Assembly (NCBI GenBank): GCA_003260075.1
Contig: QLIY01000284.1
Coordinates: 62,001-126,000 of the forward strand
DNA from: Phallusia mammillata
Taxonomy: Eukaryota; Chordata; Ascidiacea; Phlebobranchia; Ascidiidae
Reading direction: 5' to 3'
DNA length: 64,000 nt
Both the position numbers and the translations under genes were made by a program. Below the pieces are notes generated by a model that was given only the letters and a program-made list of their open reading frames with translations, was not told where the DNA came from and searched no databases. Below, piece after piece: positions 25,690 to 48,848 of the stretch. Within the stretch, counting starts at the first letter, position 1; the number at the start of each line of letters is the position of its first letter.

Positions 25690-28600
25690 ATGCATTCAAA
25701 TTTTGATGATTTTCTTGCCGGTTGGATTGGAGGTAAGGCAATTTAAAAACGGTTTCAGCAAAAGTTACTTACGCTGCGAGGGGTTTGTCAAATATGTACA
25801 GTACTTAATAATCGACCTGTAGCACTTGTATGTACACCGGCTCATAAGTGTGTCAATATTTTGTGCACCAATTATTCACAAGGCCAACAACAACGAAATG
25901 CGACAACTAACTCCACTATAAGACCGCTGCTTATTTTTTCCTAATTTATAGCATTTTCTTGACTGTTTGCGTAAAGGTTGGCCTTGATTCATTAAGTCAC
26001 CTTTTACATGCCTGACAAAGAACGGAAAACTAAAATCAGTTTTTCAAAAAATCGCAAATGAGTATTTTGGAATCTACCTTATAACAAATTGTATAGGCTA
26101 GTGGAGTGAAAGAGTACTGAAAATTAAGATCATAATACACTTCAAACGTTAAAATTTAGAAGACATTTTATGTTGCTATAGTTTTGAACTAATGATATTT
26201 ACAATATTTGTCGTTTTCAAAGTAACACCAACAAGAAATTTGTTTTACAGGGGCAGCTGGAGTTATCGCTAGTCACCCATTGGATACCGTTAAGGTTAGA
26301 ACAAAATCATTATTTTTACCACATATGGTTAAATAAACTTTGTTTGGCAGATTTTGAAGTAAAAAGTCTTGTCTTATATTTTGAAACACAAATCACACAT
26401 AACAAATATTGGACCTACTTTCAAAGCAAATACATCCCCCGCTTAGAATCTCACTATTAATAAATTTAAAGTATAAGTTGTAGCAAACTTTATAACGCTT
26501 GCAAGGTGTTTTTGTGCATTAAATTATGTATCGTGTTTGCATTTACGATTATAGGGAAATGTTGATTGTATTATATACACTGGCCCATTTTGGTACAAAC
26601 CCTTTTGCTAGTCCTCAACACGCTTAGCAAATCAAAGATTTAACCCTTACCACGCCCCTTTCAGCTTCGCGCCAATGAGAAGCTATCCAAATGTCACGTT
26701 AAAGATAAATACCTTTACAAGCATGTCGGTCGCCAATGATTAACTTAACCCCGTAGTAAAGTTTGTTTTCCGTTGGTAACCGAGGTTAACCTTTTAGTGT
26801 CGGGGACCAAAGCTCTCCTCTGTTTTTGAGTCGTTGTGGCTTTGCAGTGTTTTACAGCTCATTGTTCTGGCTATGTCAGTTAATGATTCAAAAAGCACAA
26901 CGGCCGTGTATTTGAACAACTAATTCAAACCCAAAAAATATTAATTTTATGATTTGTATTCGACATTCAGTGTTTGTTACAGAATCGTTCCCGGAAATAA
27001 AAGGCATCATACAATCACTGATTTATGTGTAATTTTCGGTAAGAATAATTGACGAGGCAATAGTGCTTACTAATCTGATATAAATTTCGTATTGGGTGAA
27101 GATGGTAACGCTTTTGTTGTTTAGTTTCTCTATTGCCTTCACAGCTTGCGACACACTACCAAACTTTTTTTGTTACACGGCACGGTATTGAATTGGGAAA
27201 CTGTTTCTTAGAACGAAAATTAAAAATGGGACCCATTGAGATTTTGGATCTATCCCTGTGGTTCAAAATGTTCCCTTACAGTCTTACACCTTGACAAAAC
27301 TACGAAACAGTAGTAGCTTGAATAGAGTGAATCACTTTTATTGCAGATAATGTTTTCACAATCGCTGTCCACAGTCTTGAGGCACTCGTACCACGTAGAA
27401 ACTCCAAGAGTTTTGTTTTTTACAGGGTTCCCGACCCCCCCCCCTTCGTTTATAAATTTCATGACTTTTCCAAAACTTTTCAAGAAAAAAAATCCAAACT
27501 TCCATAACCTTATTCGAAAAAAATCGAGCAATTCCCATAGTAAAACTAGTAAAGAGGCTTTGGTAGATGCAGCCATATTACCATACTTGCATACATACGT
27601 TACGTAATTTGAAATTCCTATCTCTAACTGGCATTTTCAGGGTAAAACAGGCGCCAAATTTCATACTTTTTCAAGGACTTTTGCAAAAGTTGTTTTTTTT
27701 TCAAAACTTTTTCAGGCCTTAAAAATACAAACTTAAGTTCCATAACTTTTCCAGGTTTTCCATGCCCGCGGGAACCCTGTTTTAGTATCTTTTAGCTTTT
27801 TTATACACCTTGAAAGTGTTCCTACGCTCTTAGGCCATGGATACTTTTTTAAATCCATGTTTTACAAGTTTCGACATAAAAGTTCATTGTTTTGTTTTCA
27901 GGTCCGGCTGCAAACATGTACATCGTATAAAGGAACATGGGACTGTGTGACCAAAACCCTAAAACACGAAGGATTTACTGGATTTTACAAGGGAATGTCC
28001 TTTCCACTTGCTTCAGTTGCCGCTTACAATGCTTTAGTGTTCGGAGTTTACAGGTTAGCTGAATGTTGGCCTTTATCGTAAAAATTACTGCCATGGGTTT
28101 ATATTCCAACAAGGATCCTATCTTGCTTTTTAACCCCAATTCTAAAGAGCAATGCCATTGCCAACTTTAAAGCCACTTCCAGCCGAGTTTCAAGATGGTT
28201 TATCACTTAAATGTTGGAAAAAACGTAAATATTTTTAACTTAAACAATCCTGATCAATCCTAACTATACATCTTCACGTTTTTCAAAATACCGTTCGAAG
28301 TTTTATGCTTCAAATTTTAAATGGTAATGCGAATGAATTAAAAATACAGTTTTGCATACTTTTCACAGTAAAACCAAAAACCGTTATTTTTCCTTTCTTA
28401 GCAACATGACGCGTTTGCTCTGCAAATGGAGATACGGTGACGCAAATCACGTGCCTCGCTATAGCGATATGTGCATGGCTGCCATGGTAACGGGTGGGAT
28501 GTCTGTGTCAATCGGTGCTCCAGTGGACTTAATAAAGGTGTGAAAAAGAATCGAAAAAAAATTAAGTTATCTTTGAAGACGAAGTCAAAACCGTCATATT

Positions 28601-29927
28601 ACACCTTTTCACTTTTCTTACGTTTATTGATAACAAAATTGTCTAAGAACGTGCACATTTGGTCTTTGTCAGGAAAATAAATTACGTGTGTTAAGTTTGC
28701 GTACCGTTTTAGATACGACTTCAGACCCAAACAACACCCAGTTTACCGAGTGCAAGAGTTTACTCCGACAAAGGCAAGTCAAATGTACTATTTAGTTTAT
28801 GTCACTCGATTTGCTGTTGTTTATAATTCATTGGTTTTCACAAGGATGCATAGTAGTAGTTAGTGCAAAGATAAGGTACCTCATCTTTTCACTAACTACT
28901 ACAATATGCGTCCTTGAGAAAAACCCTTTTGCATGTTCTCCATACACAGGACTCAAAAATACGATGTTATATAAAACACATCTCTCTCTCTGTCATTAAC
29001 GGTCGCCTTTGTTGGCCAAAACACCGCAGGTTTCCCATCCCAAGTTTAGTACAAACAGGATAAAGTTATCATTTTTTACCGCATTTAACAGGTACAAACC
29101 ACTTAACACCAAAACGACACTTTATGACTTCACTGAGAAACGTCAGCGTCACAAACGATACAGTCACGTGGCCGATGGCAAAAACACACTACAGCGGACC
29201 TATCGGGTGTGTTAGCGCCACCTATCGAGAGCATGGTGTGCGGGGACTTTACCGTGGGGCGACAGCAATGCTAATCAGGGATATACCGGGGTATGTCATA
29301 TACTTCGTACCTTATGCGATCCTTTGCGCAACAATGACGCATGACGACGAAGTGACGTCAGCTCCTGCTTTACTGCTTGCTGGCGGACTCGCAGGCGTCC
29401 TCTCGTGGGGAGCGATGCATCCAGTGGACACAGTGAAAAGCAGGTTGGTAGAATAGATGGCTACTTTTGTTAAAATTGAACTGTTTTTAAACTATCGTTT
29501 GTGTGAATTGTATATGTTTCGTTAGTTTACCATTTGGCCAGTACCTTTCGGCTAAATATTTCACAATTAATTTTGCCTCCTAAGTTATATTTCCCTTGTT
29601 TTGAGAACTTTGTAAATTGTACAAACCTTTAAACAAACTTTTTGTAGATATATATCACTATTTATCCTTAATTTTACTTTACTAAATCACAAAAACAGAC
29701 TAAACGAATTTTTTTGCCATAGATTACAAGCAGACGGGTATTCTAGTAACCCCAAATATCGCGGGGTGCTACACTGCACTACCGCCAGCTACCAGAAATA
29801 CGGCGCTTCAATTTTCTTCCGCGGAATGGCGGTAAACTCCCTGAGGGGCTTCCCCCAAAGTGCAGCTCTCTTTTTTGGCTACGAAATGTCAATGAGAGGG
29901 ATTAAAAAGCTGCGAGGTCGGGACTAA
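25690..29927 (+). CDS. SLC25A48: SLC25A48-like mitochondrial carrier (7 exons)
   Basis: Exons: 25690-25732, 26251-26294, 27902-28053, 28402-28537, 28713-28773, 29092-29443 and 29723-29927 (TAA); 330 aa. It has the three-fold carrier repeat with signature motifs HPLDTVKVRLQ, APVDLIKIRLQ (the first Pro-x-Asp of repeat 2) and HPVDTVKSRLQ. Each is followed by a second-helix motif: GFYKGMSFPLAS, GLYRGATAMLIRDIPGY and FFRGMAVNSLRGFP. The opening DFLAGWIGGAAG and the words GMSFPLAS and LIRDIPGY fit SLC25A48 better than SLC25A45 or SLC25A47 by memory; choline has recently been proposed as the substrate of human SLC25A48. It should be an inner mitochondrial membrane transporter. Intron 5 begins with GC (AAAG|GCAAGT) and is a GC-AG intron. 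There is an AATAAA at 30428-30433. Confidence 0.9.
27423..27779. mobile_element. hAT-type MITE in carrier intron 2 containing a C10 run
   Basis: It starts CAGGGTTCCCGAC and ends GCGGGAACCCTG, and the interior is rich in CATGACTTTTCCA-like words on both strands. Ten C occupy 27435-27444 directly after the left terminal repeat. The flanking 8-mers match at 5 of 8 bases. Confidence 0.7.
28841..28916 (+). ncRNA. 76-nt near-perfect hairpin in carrier intron 5, candidate small-RNA precursor
   Basis: The left arm begins CAAGGATGCATAGTAGTAGT and the right arm ends TACAATATGCGTCCTTG. Folded on the central GGTACC, about 35 of 38-40 positions pair, with one small bulge, one G-U and two mismatches. The length and imperfections resemble an animal pre-miRNA in the sense orientation of its host intron. 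A tiny palindromic MITE is the alternative. I do not recognise either arm as a known miRNA. Confidence 0.4.
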
Positions 29928-30549
29928 TAACGTGAAAAGCCGCAACCACTTGAAGTACGTTTTAGTATTGTTAATGGTGGAATCGATTTGCAAGTTGTTC
30001 GTTATTTCGGAAAAAAAAGTTTTAGCATCTTTTTGGATGTTGTTTTATTGTGATCACCTTCGTTGGTTCATCAAAAATTTTCGTTGAATTTTACTTGTAT
30101 TTGCCTTGTATTGCAAGCGAAGGCCTTACATTTGTTGATTGACCTTTTCTGGTTCAAATCGCCTGCTTTATTGAAAGCCTATTTGATTGTTGTTAAATTG
30201 CCAACCTGCGTTTTTAGTGGGTTTATTTCTTCTAAACTATTCGCATTTATCGCTTTGGATATTCCAACAACAGCGAACAAAAATTTCATGTACTGCTTTT
30301 ACTAATTGCGACAAGCTTTTTGTGGTATATTTTTACATTTGCCAGATTTTGACCAACCTAAACTCCCATGCATTCTCCTAATCTCCAGTGCAATTAAATC
30401 TTTTCCCAAAACATCGCGTGTTTTGCCAATAAATTTCGTTTATTTTTAATTGTTTCATTATTCAAAGTCTCTCGCGCCAACCCCAGTGTTGTTTCTAAAC
30501 ACATCAACGATATTGCTTACGTCACAAACTTCCATTGCGTCATGACTCG
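29928..30549. promoter_or_regulatory. Convergent 3' ends of the carrier and XPNPEP3, with interleaved poly(A) signals
   Basis: A plus-strand AATAAA at 30428-30433 serves the carrier. A minus-strand AATAAA (TTTATT at 30439-30444) serves XPNPEP3. The two hexamers are only five bases apart, so the mature transcripts should overlap by some tens of bases at their 3' ends. Nothing else is recognised. Confidence 0.5.
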
Positions 30550-33500
30550 TCATCTCGACGTAATGAGGTTCTCAATATCGTCACCGTTCTTCGGACAAGC
30601 GTCGGTGAGCACAACGGGTCCTGATGACGTCACCAATACGTCATCTTCGATTCGGATTGCAATGCCGCGAAATTCCTCGCGAACTGTGACGTCATCGCTA
30701 CGTATGTAAATTCCTAAAAGAAAAGAAAAAATTTAGTCGTTAACACCTGGTAAGGTATAATACGTTTTTCAAAGTGATAGTTTTAACCTGCTGCTGGTGG
30801 CATAAACGTGGTTTACCTGGTTCTATGGTGACAACCATGCCTGGTGCAAGAGTGGTTGATTTGGCAATTCCATCTGTGTCGTGAACGTCCATTCCCAACC
30901 AATGGCCAACGTGATGGGGACAGAATTTGCGTCCAACCTTAAAAAAGGTTTTGTAAGCAATCATTACAGTAGAATGGACATATTCTAAAAGGTAAGATTT
31001 TAAGTTCGGAAAATATCAATTTTTATGCACAACATTTGATAACATATCGATTCCAGCTAGAAAAAGCTTGTAATTGTATTTATTATGTTTAACTTCCAAA
31101 CAAAAATGGCTCTAATGCAGTGGTCTTTAACCTGGGGGTAATTATCACTAAAATGGTTCATTTAGGGGGGTTATTACATTATTACGTTTCGAGTTCTGTG
31201 AGGTCATCCTTCTGTGACATAATTGTTGGTGATTTTATCTTTTTGAAATATCTTTTTTTTTTAAATGTTCAGCTTGTTCTTTCCCTAAGGTGCATATTAA
31301 TACCAACAATGCTTAGAAAATACAAAACAACAGTAACATCTTACCATGGGCAAATCTTCTTTCTCCACTTTATCAATTAGAACATCATTTTCGACCAGTT
31401 CCTGAGCCAACATGCTTATCATTACCACATAAATTTGTTGCAAAGTTGCTCCAACCCTGCATAGCAATACACAAGCCTCCTGGACTCTAAGCACCGCATC
31501 ATATACTAATCTTTGGGCTTTACTGAACCTGCAAATAGGCAGTGTTTGAAATTAATCTAACAAAAAATATGCATTTGTGAATGTAAATATAAATCTTATA
31601 AAAACAAAACAAAAGTTTCTTTTTGTGGTAAGATATTATGTTTATTCTGAAGGGGAAAAATTCAAAGCAATTAAATAGTATTTGAAGCATAAACATGTAA
31701 AAAAACAAAACATTATATTATGTCATGTTTTTCAAATGTTTTCAGTTGCTGAAATCTGAGAAATTAAAAGACCTGAAACACAGCAGCTAAAAAAATGTAG
31801 CTCAATGTTATTACCTTCCATTTATTGGCCAAGTTCTAGTAATATCAGCAACATAACCATGGTACTCTGCCCCAGCATCAACCAACACTAGTTCACCATC
31901 CTTAATGCGTTGATCATTGACAATGTAATGAAGTGTGTTGGCCCTGAAAAGTTACAACGGAAGACAGGTCAAAATCAAGCAAAGGTAGTAGAAAAACAAA
32001 TCAATTTAGCTATTTTGCAAACCTGTTCTGATTGATAATAATAAGGCAATCCACTTAGCCCTGACAAAGCAATATACCAAGCACACTAAATAAAAGAAAA
32101 AAGAAAACTATAACTACAATACTATCCTATGTTAGCAAGCATATAAAACAACTAGCGACCAAATATATTATAAATGCACACTAAAGACTTGTTAATTCAT
32201 AATTTTCATGAAAAATAATCTGTCATGTTGAATAAAATCCTTAATGAATCACTACTGATAGTAAGATCTATTGCATGAATTGTAAAGACTGATGTATGTC
32301 TTGATATTAAAACATTCAAATCAGTATAGAAGTTTTTGAGCATTACCTGTTTCCACCTGCCACCACAGGTGGATATGCAAGCATCTGTGCACCTCCAAGT
32401 CGGCATTCACAATCAAGCATGGCATGGATTGAACTCTCATTAATATTTGCAAAGGAAATAGGAATAACCCTCTTAAATGCCTTAACAAAACAAAAAAACG
32501 ATATTTTACAAATTCATACCTAGTTTGCAAAAAAACTCTTTGGAAAATGTACATTGCCAAAAACATTTTTAAAATGTTGGGTATTGAACACAGTTACATT
32601 TTCAAATAATGAATGAAGAAATGCTCACTTTTATATGTTAAACCATATGGCCCACAAAACAACAGTACCTCAGCAGTTATTAGTCCTGCTTTCCCCATCA
32701 GATAAACTTCATTTTCTGTTTTAATGTGTCTTTGTCGATGAATAAAGTCAGAAATAGGGCAAATGTTTATCTTCTTATCAAATGCTTTGTTTAGAAAAGG
32801 CCTGAAAGTTTCAAAGTAAATGTAGTAAAGCTGTGAGTTTAGTCTATTCAAGGCAATCACTTCTTTAAAAACAACTAAAAAGGTTGAATGCATTAGGCCA
32901 GTGGTTCTCAACTCATTTCAGGCCATGGACCACTGACCCAGTAAAAATAATATCGTGGACCATTTCATTTTTGAGCAAGGTTGAAGTATGCATACGAAAC
33001 AACAATTTGGGCTTATAACATAATTCTTTAAAACCGATTTTCAAGAAGTGAGATACAATTATTAACAGCTAACATTTCGATACTTCTTCAACATGTAAAA
33101 TGCAATCATCTTTAGTTCATCAACGAATTTAGTGGATGTCTTGTGGACCACCCAAAAAGTCATCGTGGACCACTAGTGGTCCATGGACCACCAGTTGAGA
33201 ACCACTGCATTAGGCGCTGAAAATAGCAAGTTTGATATAACTATGCACTGGTAATACTTACGTCATGTGTTTTAAATGCAGTTGCATGTTAGTTTTTTTC
33301 TGAAAGTCATACCATACTGTGTAATCTTCAGATAAAAACTTGCTTAAAAGGTTTGGAAAATCTTCAATTGACTTAGTGTAATCAACACCTGCAGAAAGCA
33401 TTTTTTAACTTACCTACAAAAAGTTTTTAGGTGACAAAAAGAACAGTAAAAACTCTGACATTGAAGCAGCAATTTACATTGACATACCTGATCAATAAGA

Positions 33501-34912
33501 GTTTTAAAAGCTGTTTAGTGATGTGGATTTAGTGATTATTACTTTTACAATCGAAAAATGTGCAACAAATGAAACATTTTCTAAATGCACATTTGAAAAC
33601 AAACAGAAGTAAAAATATTACTGTATCTCAACATATCATGTGGTACCTGTATGTTGCAATGCACCTTCTACTCCTGCTCGTGGACCATGCCATAATTCCT
33701 TGCTAGAGTCTCTATCTCGAACAAGCAGAGTTGATTTATATTCACAGCTTGTGTCACCTGGAAATGTTTCCATGATGAGGCAACTATCTGGTTCCTGCAA
33801 TAAAACATGTACAGTATTTCAATTTTTAACTATATATTCCATATGATATACCAATGTTTTTCAACCTGTTTTAAGCTTTAAAACACTTAGAATATACTCT
33901 TGCAGAACACAAAATGTCCATGTTACATTCTTATTATTACACAATGACCATCAGCAAATCACGATGGAACATTCAAACGTGCCAGTGGATAATTACTTTT
34001 ATATAAAAAAAGTTATTTATACACACTGTGTTAAACATGCTAGTAGGAATACCAGTCAAACCAATAACTTTCTTCACCCAACAATCTTTAACAAAACACT
34101 AGTGTTAAAAATCACTGCCATATACAAGATATAGTTAAGCCATGGCTATGAGGCTTCAGGCATGTATAATAACTTTCATGGAGAAAGTGTTTAACACAGA
34201 TTGAAATACTAACTAAAAATCCTGTTAGATATCTAAAGTTGGTGTTCTGATGAAAAGGATATGGAATGTCCTCAGTCATGTAAGTGATCGGTTCTCCAAA
34301 TAAAATCACCACATGTGCCTTTGCAGTGTTCTGCAAAAACAATGTTAAAGTTTTCAAAACACAAAAGAGAGTGAAAAGTAGATTTAACCTCACATTTTCG
34401 CTGACAACATTTGCAGCTGCTACTGAAGACATAAGACTTGATCTCCTTGATTCATAATCAAGCTTGGATAAAGATGGGGTTACTTCATCTGTTTTGTTAA
34501 AAAAAACTGTTTGTTTGTGATGCAACAATTTTTTTTTCATATGAGTTGCCAAAATACCAAAGATATAACTATCCAATAAAGTATTAAAAAAAACTTTAAG
34601 CACTCTTAAAAAGAGCCCTATATCAAAAGACCTGAATTGAGGTTTGAGTTTCAATGTCAGCGTTTTTAGTGGTTATAAAATCATTTGCAGAACCGTGAAA
34701 ACAACAGACAGTTTAGTACATAGAACTTATATTCAGATAAAGTTACCTTGCTTCATTAAAAAAGGATGCGTATATGAAGTGGGTTGGCCTATACTTCTTT
34801 CCAGCACTGCCGACGGCTGAGATGATAAACACCGATGTACATGTGAGGTTGATAAAGAACGTAATCTTATTCCGGCTAATTTACAAATACGTGAGGCTAA
34901 CGTGCCCCTCAT
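30550..34912 (-). CDS. XPNPEP3: XPNPEP3, mitochondrial Xaa-Pro aminopeptidase 3 (11 exons)
   Basis: Exons in transcript order: 34912-34747, 34488-34394, 34330-34214, 33794-33647, 33388-33262, 32801-32669, 32480-32347, 31943-31815, 31528-31345, 30937-30817 and 30713-30550 (TGA). The model gives 505 aa, against 507 in human. The N terminus ([20 protein letters not shown]) is Arg/Ser-rich with no acids, as in a mitochondrial presequence. The N-terminal domain has [12 protein letters not shown] and [19 protein letters not shown]. The pita-bread metallopeptidase domain has [17 protein letters not shown], split here as [11 protein letters not shown] and ANTLHY. The five metal ligands are all present: about D329 ([10 protein letters not shown]), D340 (VADITRTWP), H423 ([15 protein letters not shown]), E450 (TIEPG) and E474 (IRIEDDV). 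The enzyme removes N-terminal residues before proline, mainly in mitochondria. Introns contain hAT elements. Confidence 0.95.
31116..31140. mobile_element. Isolated hAT-type terminal repeat in XPNPEP3 intron 9
   Basis: CAGTGGTCTTTAACCTGGGG at about 31119 matches the terminal repeats of the complete elements in this window. I could not find a matching right end nearby, so it is probably a truncated or decayed copy. Confidence 0.35.
32899..33207. mobile_element. hAT-type MITE with perfect 8-bp TSD in XPNPEP3 intron 5
   Basis: The ends CAGTGGTTCTCAACT and AGTTGAGAACCACTG are perfect inverted repeats. CATTAGGC flanks both sides (32891-32898 and 33208-33215). The subterminal GGCCATGGACCACTG and CAGTGGTCC-type words recur inside. 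It is 309 bp and non-coding. Confidence 0.9.
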
Positions 34913-37900
34913 TTTTAACAAACGATTGTTGTACTAGAAAAAAATTCCACAACCAACACTTTATCAACAGTCAACTGCCTTGTTAATTTCATATTAGGGA
35001 ATGTACCAGGGATTTACCCGAAAATTGCTCCTGTCACCAGGGCTGCCACTCCTTGGGATTTTTCCCAAGATCTTGGGATTTCAGTGCTGAGCTTGGGATC
35101 TTGGGAAAAACTTTTTAAACCTTGGGATTTTTTGAAATTATTCATTTAATGCGTTTAAGATTCAATTAATACTATTCTTGCAAACAAAAATGATCCTTTT
35201 GCAAAAATCATCTTTTTATCTAACGATTTGCGTGACAGTGCTTCATCAATTTTGTGTTCGAAGCCGTGTAAGTTGATTGAATTTCCTTATCAAAACTAGT
35301 GAGTTAGGCCAGTACTACAGGCCTTTCGATATATCATGTGCCAGTAAAAAAATGTACACGAAAAATATTTTTTCTTTTGCATTTTTCTGGTATTTCTTAG
35401 CGTCTTTTCAAAGGTACGTGATGGCTGGGACCTGGTGTAACTATAAAAATTATGCTGCCTGCGCCAGCTAGGATTTAAACTGTGTATCTGCCATGTTTTC
35501 GTTATCTAGGGATTTTTTGACAAACCTTGGGATTTTTAGTGAGGGAACCTTGGGATATCTTAAAAATCTCAGTGGCAGCCCTGCCTGTCACTCGAGTAAA
35601 ATCAAATTACAAAGAATACAGTTCCTTCTAAAAAAGTTAACTAATATTACGATTTACGTGGAACATAAAAGTTTCGGGAATATATTTTATGTAGAATGTA
35701 TAGTGTCGTTACAAATGTATTAAACGAATTGCGTAGCGACTATCCTCAACATAATCTATTCCCTAAATTATAAATGCATAAATTTTCAATTGCAGAAATT
35801 CTGTGTTAGCAAAGGGTCAAAAGACATGTTTAAAGAAGAAAATAAAAAATAATGTCAATTTCTGTGTAAAACTTGTTTTTAAATCACTTGCGGCGCTGCG
35901 GTGTCAACTAACTATCTATACACCAAGGTGTCTAGGCGTGGGCAGGAACTTGGCCAAATGGTGCAGCGTGCCTGGCCCATATACAGTCATAAAAAAACCT
36001 AATCGGGTATCCTCCTCGGGAGCGTCCTGGGCTCTTACCCAGTAAAAAAATCCCCCTGGGTGTTTTAAAAAATACTAGACTGTCCCTGTTTCAACATACA
36101 ATACAATGAATACATCAGATTTCAGTTTAATTAATGCAATGAGCAATTGAGTAAAAAAGGCTGTGAAGCCAACACTAGACCAACAGGCAACAACCTAATA
36201 GGGTTTTTACTTAAACTTCTTAAAGACACACATGACCTCATTCTCAGTTCTCACATTTCCAACCAACAAAGGATGCTTAACTACAATTTCAAGTGCACCA
36301 GGTGTTATATCGCTATTACTTCCTGAACTAAACTGTCGTTAATGCTAGAACTATTGACTGCTGGAAAAGAAGACTTGTATAATACTCCTTGTATTGTATT
36401 TCTAAATGATATTCCGCACTCCATTTTGTTATTACTTATGCCTGCCAAGTTGAGCATCGCAGCAATTAAAAACCAAATGCATTTCGTTTCCTAGCACAGT
36501 ATAGCAAATTCATTAAACAAGTTTGATTAATTTCAGTTACAAACGGTGGTGTCCCGTTCCCACTTCCACGGTTACACATCGCCAGGAAAAATTTCAAATA
36601 AATTCAAATAAAGAATCGATGCCCCCAGTAAACTAGTAAACGCGTTCGGTTCCACGCATGTCATGTTGCCAAAGTATAAGGGCGACGGTGTTTTGATTTG
36701 ACAGTTTAAGTCGTGCTCTGCATGCTTTCTACTGACAAAAATGACCTTTATCTTTAGGCCGTATTTTGTGTTTTCGCTGCTTGAAAATGATTTCACGTTT
36801 GTTAACATTAAAAACAACAACTAAAAACACCTGAAGGTACCTTTTAATACACATAGTACTGGACACAAGCACATATTAGCACTTCAGGATTATTTTATTG
36901 AAACTTTGCAAAATAAATGAAACAACGCCAAGTGATTTGGACTCGTTTTGGCTTGTATCCGCAGTATCTCACCCTATTTCATTTGTTGTGGTGTTAAATA
37001 AAGGCCGTTATCAGACAACCAGACCAAGGCACTTATATGTCATTTTTAATACATTAGTAGTTTGGTAAAGGTAATAAAAAGTGGTAGCAAAATAGTATTA
37101 GAAAAGCAGAAAAACATCGTAAAAGCACAAGTATACAGGTTTCAAAATATACAGTAGCAATCGATTTGCTTGTCGACAGTATGGTTGAAACATTTGTCAA
37201 GCGGAAAACTGTAATGAAAAAATAGAACAGTTAAACTGTCTTAAAACAAATCAATGCATGTTAGCGATATGCCATAGTATAGGTAAATTCGACAGAAAGC
37301 TTAAAATATATCTTAGCTGCGATTTTTACATGTAAATTTGTAGTTCTGTCAGGTTAGGGTTAGATACATTAACCTGATACAACAAAAAGAACATAGTAGA
37401 TTGGAAACTGAACATAGGACAGAACACAAAACACAAGAAAAGCAATAAATCATGTTAAATGGTGTAGTGGTGGGACTCTATTTAGTTGTTACATTTACAT
37501 CCAATCTGTTTCCAACGCTATACGAACATCCCAGATCCAACCAGTAATAATAAACCAGACAAAATTTAGCTAACTACCAAAAGTGAGTACACGAAAGATT
37601 ACGATTGAATCGTAGAGTCAAAAAGTGTTTACCCATAAAGAGGTATTTTGAAGAAACAGGCATTAATTGCTAAGCTGTGGTAAGACATCAAACAGTCCAA
37701 TAGTTGTGCAGCAATCATGTAGGAAACATGTTGGGCACTGTGGTTAGTTGTTTGCAGTAACACAGAGTCGTCATTATTTCCTAAACAGTTTGTGGTGGCA
37801 CAAAACCGAAGGAAAATCGGCACTCTTTGTAATTTAATTTAAAAGAGTAGTTTCTAATGCACAAAACAAAGGGTAGAAACAGCAGGTGCAAGGTCGGGCA

Positions 37901-38721
37901 TAAAAGTGGTCAAAACTGAATTGTTACTAAAACAGAACACAGGCTGCACTTTAGATACAGCATGTTGCATTTGGCAAGAGACGCCGTTGTTTGTACGGTA
38001 ACTGACCAATTATTTCCACACGATTTTTTGATGTTGCTGTGATCTAAGGACTCTTTCAATTACAAATATTTTTGAAATAGAAAGAAGCGGTAAGCTAGCT
38101 TGGTTCTGCGTCGACAAGCAAAAATAAAACGAAGGCTCTGCTGACAAGCATCATTGCTTCCAACGTATTTAAGCAAACGCACGTTGCAGGAAACTCTCTA
38201 GTTTGGATTGACAATAGATATTTACAAGTTAAAACAATTTCAACCAACTTGATACCAACAGTTTTATGATGGAAGTTATTTGAGGAATCGTAACACATTA
38301 CCTTTATAAGGACCCAAAAGCTACGGCTTTAATGTAAAAGGCATGCGTTAAAGTTTAACAGTATGCGCGATTGGTTAAAACCCCATGCGCGATGTTGGTT
38401 ATTTTGTTATCAATTCCTGAGTATAACCTGAAGCTTTAAAGGTGGTAAGTCATAAAATTAGAACAAGCATAGTCTGTAGTTCGTTCAACAGCTTTCGTAC
38501 CGACAAACAAATAGCGCCTTGGCATGGAACGCAGGTTGAAAAACACCTGCATAGTTCTTAATTTCTGGGCGAGAGTGCCTGTTGTTTTTCACAAACGGAA
38601 ATAGGTCAACCGTGAAGCCATTTGAGCGCTGTTGTAAGCGGTTGGGCAAATACAAGCTACCGGAGTAAAAAGCGCTGACCGATATGGCAGTTCAGGTTTA
38701 TGATTTGACCTGGTTCAAAGA
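34913..38721. other. Intergenic region between XPNPEP3 and the first GT31 gene
   Basis: Apart from one hAT-type element at 35038-35583, this 3.8 kb shows no exon-like conservation, RNA gene or tandem repeat that I can support. It should contain the XPNPEP3 promoter on its left and the GT31 3' UTR on its right. No convincing poly(A) signal was seen close to 38722. Confidence 0.4.
35038..35583. mobile_element. 546-bp hAT-type element with perfect 8-bp TSD
   Basis: The left end CAGGGCTGCCACTCCTTGGG and the reverse-complemented right end CAGGGCTGCCACTGAGATTT share 13 bases. The word CTTGGGAT is repeated several times near both ends. CCTGTCAC flanks both sides (35030-35037 and 35584-35591). No transposase is encoded. 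Confidence 0.9.
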
Positions 38722-48848
<10,127 letters not shown>

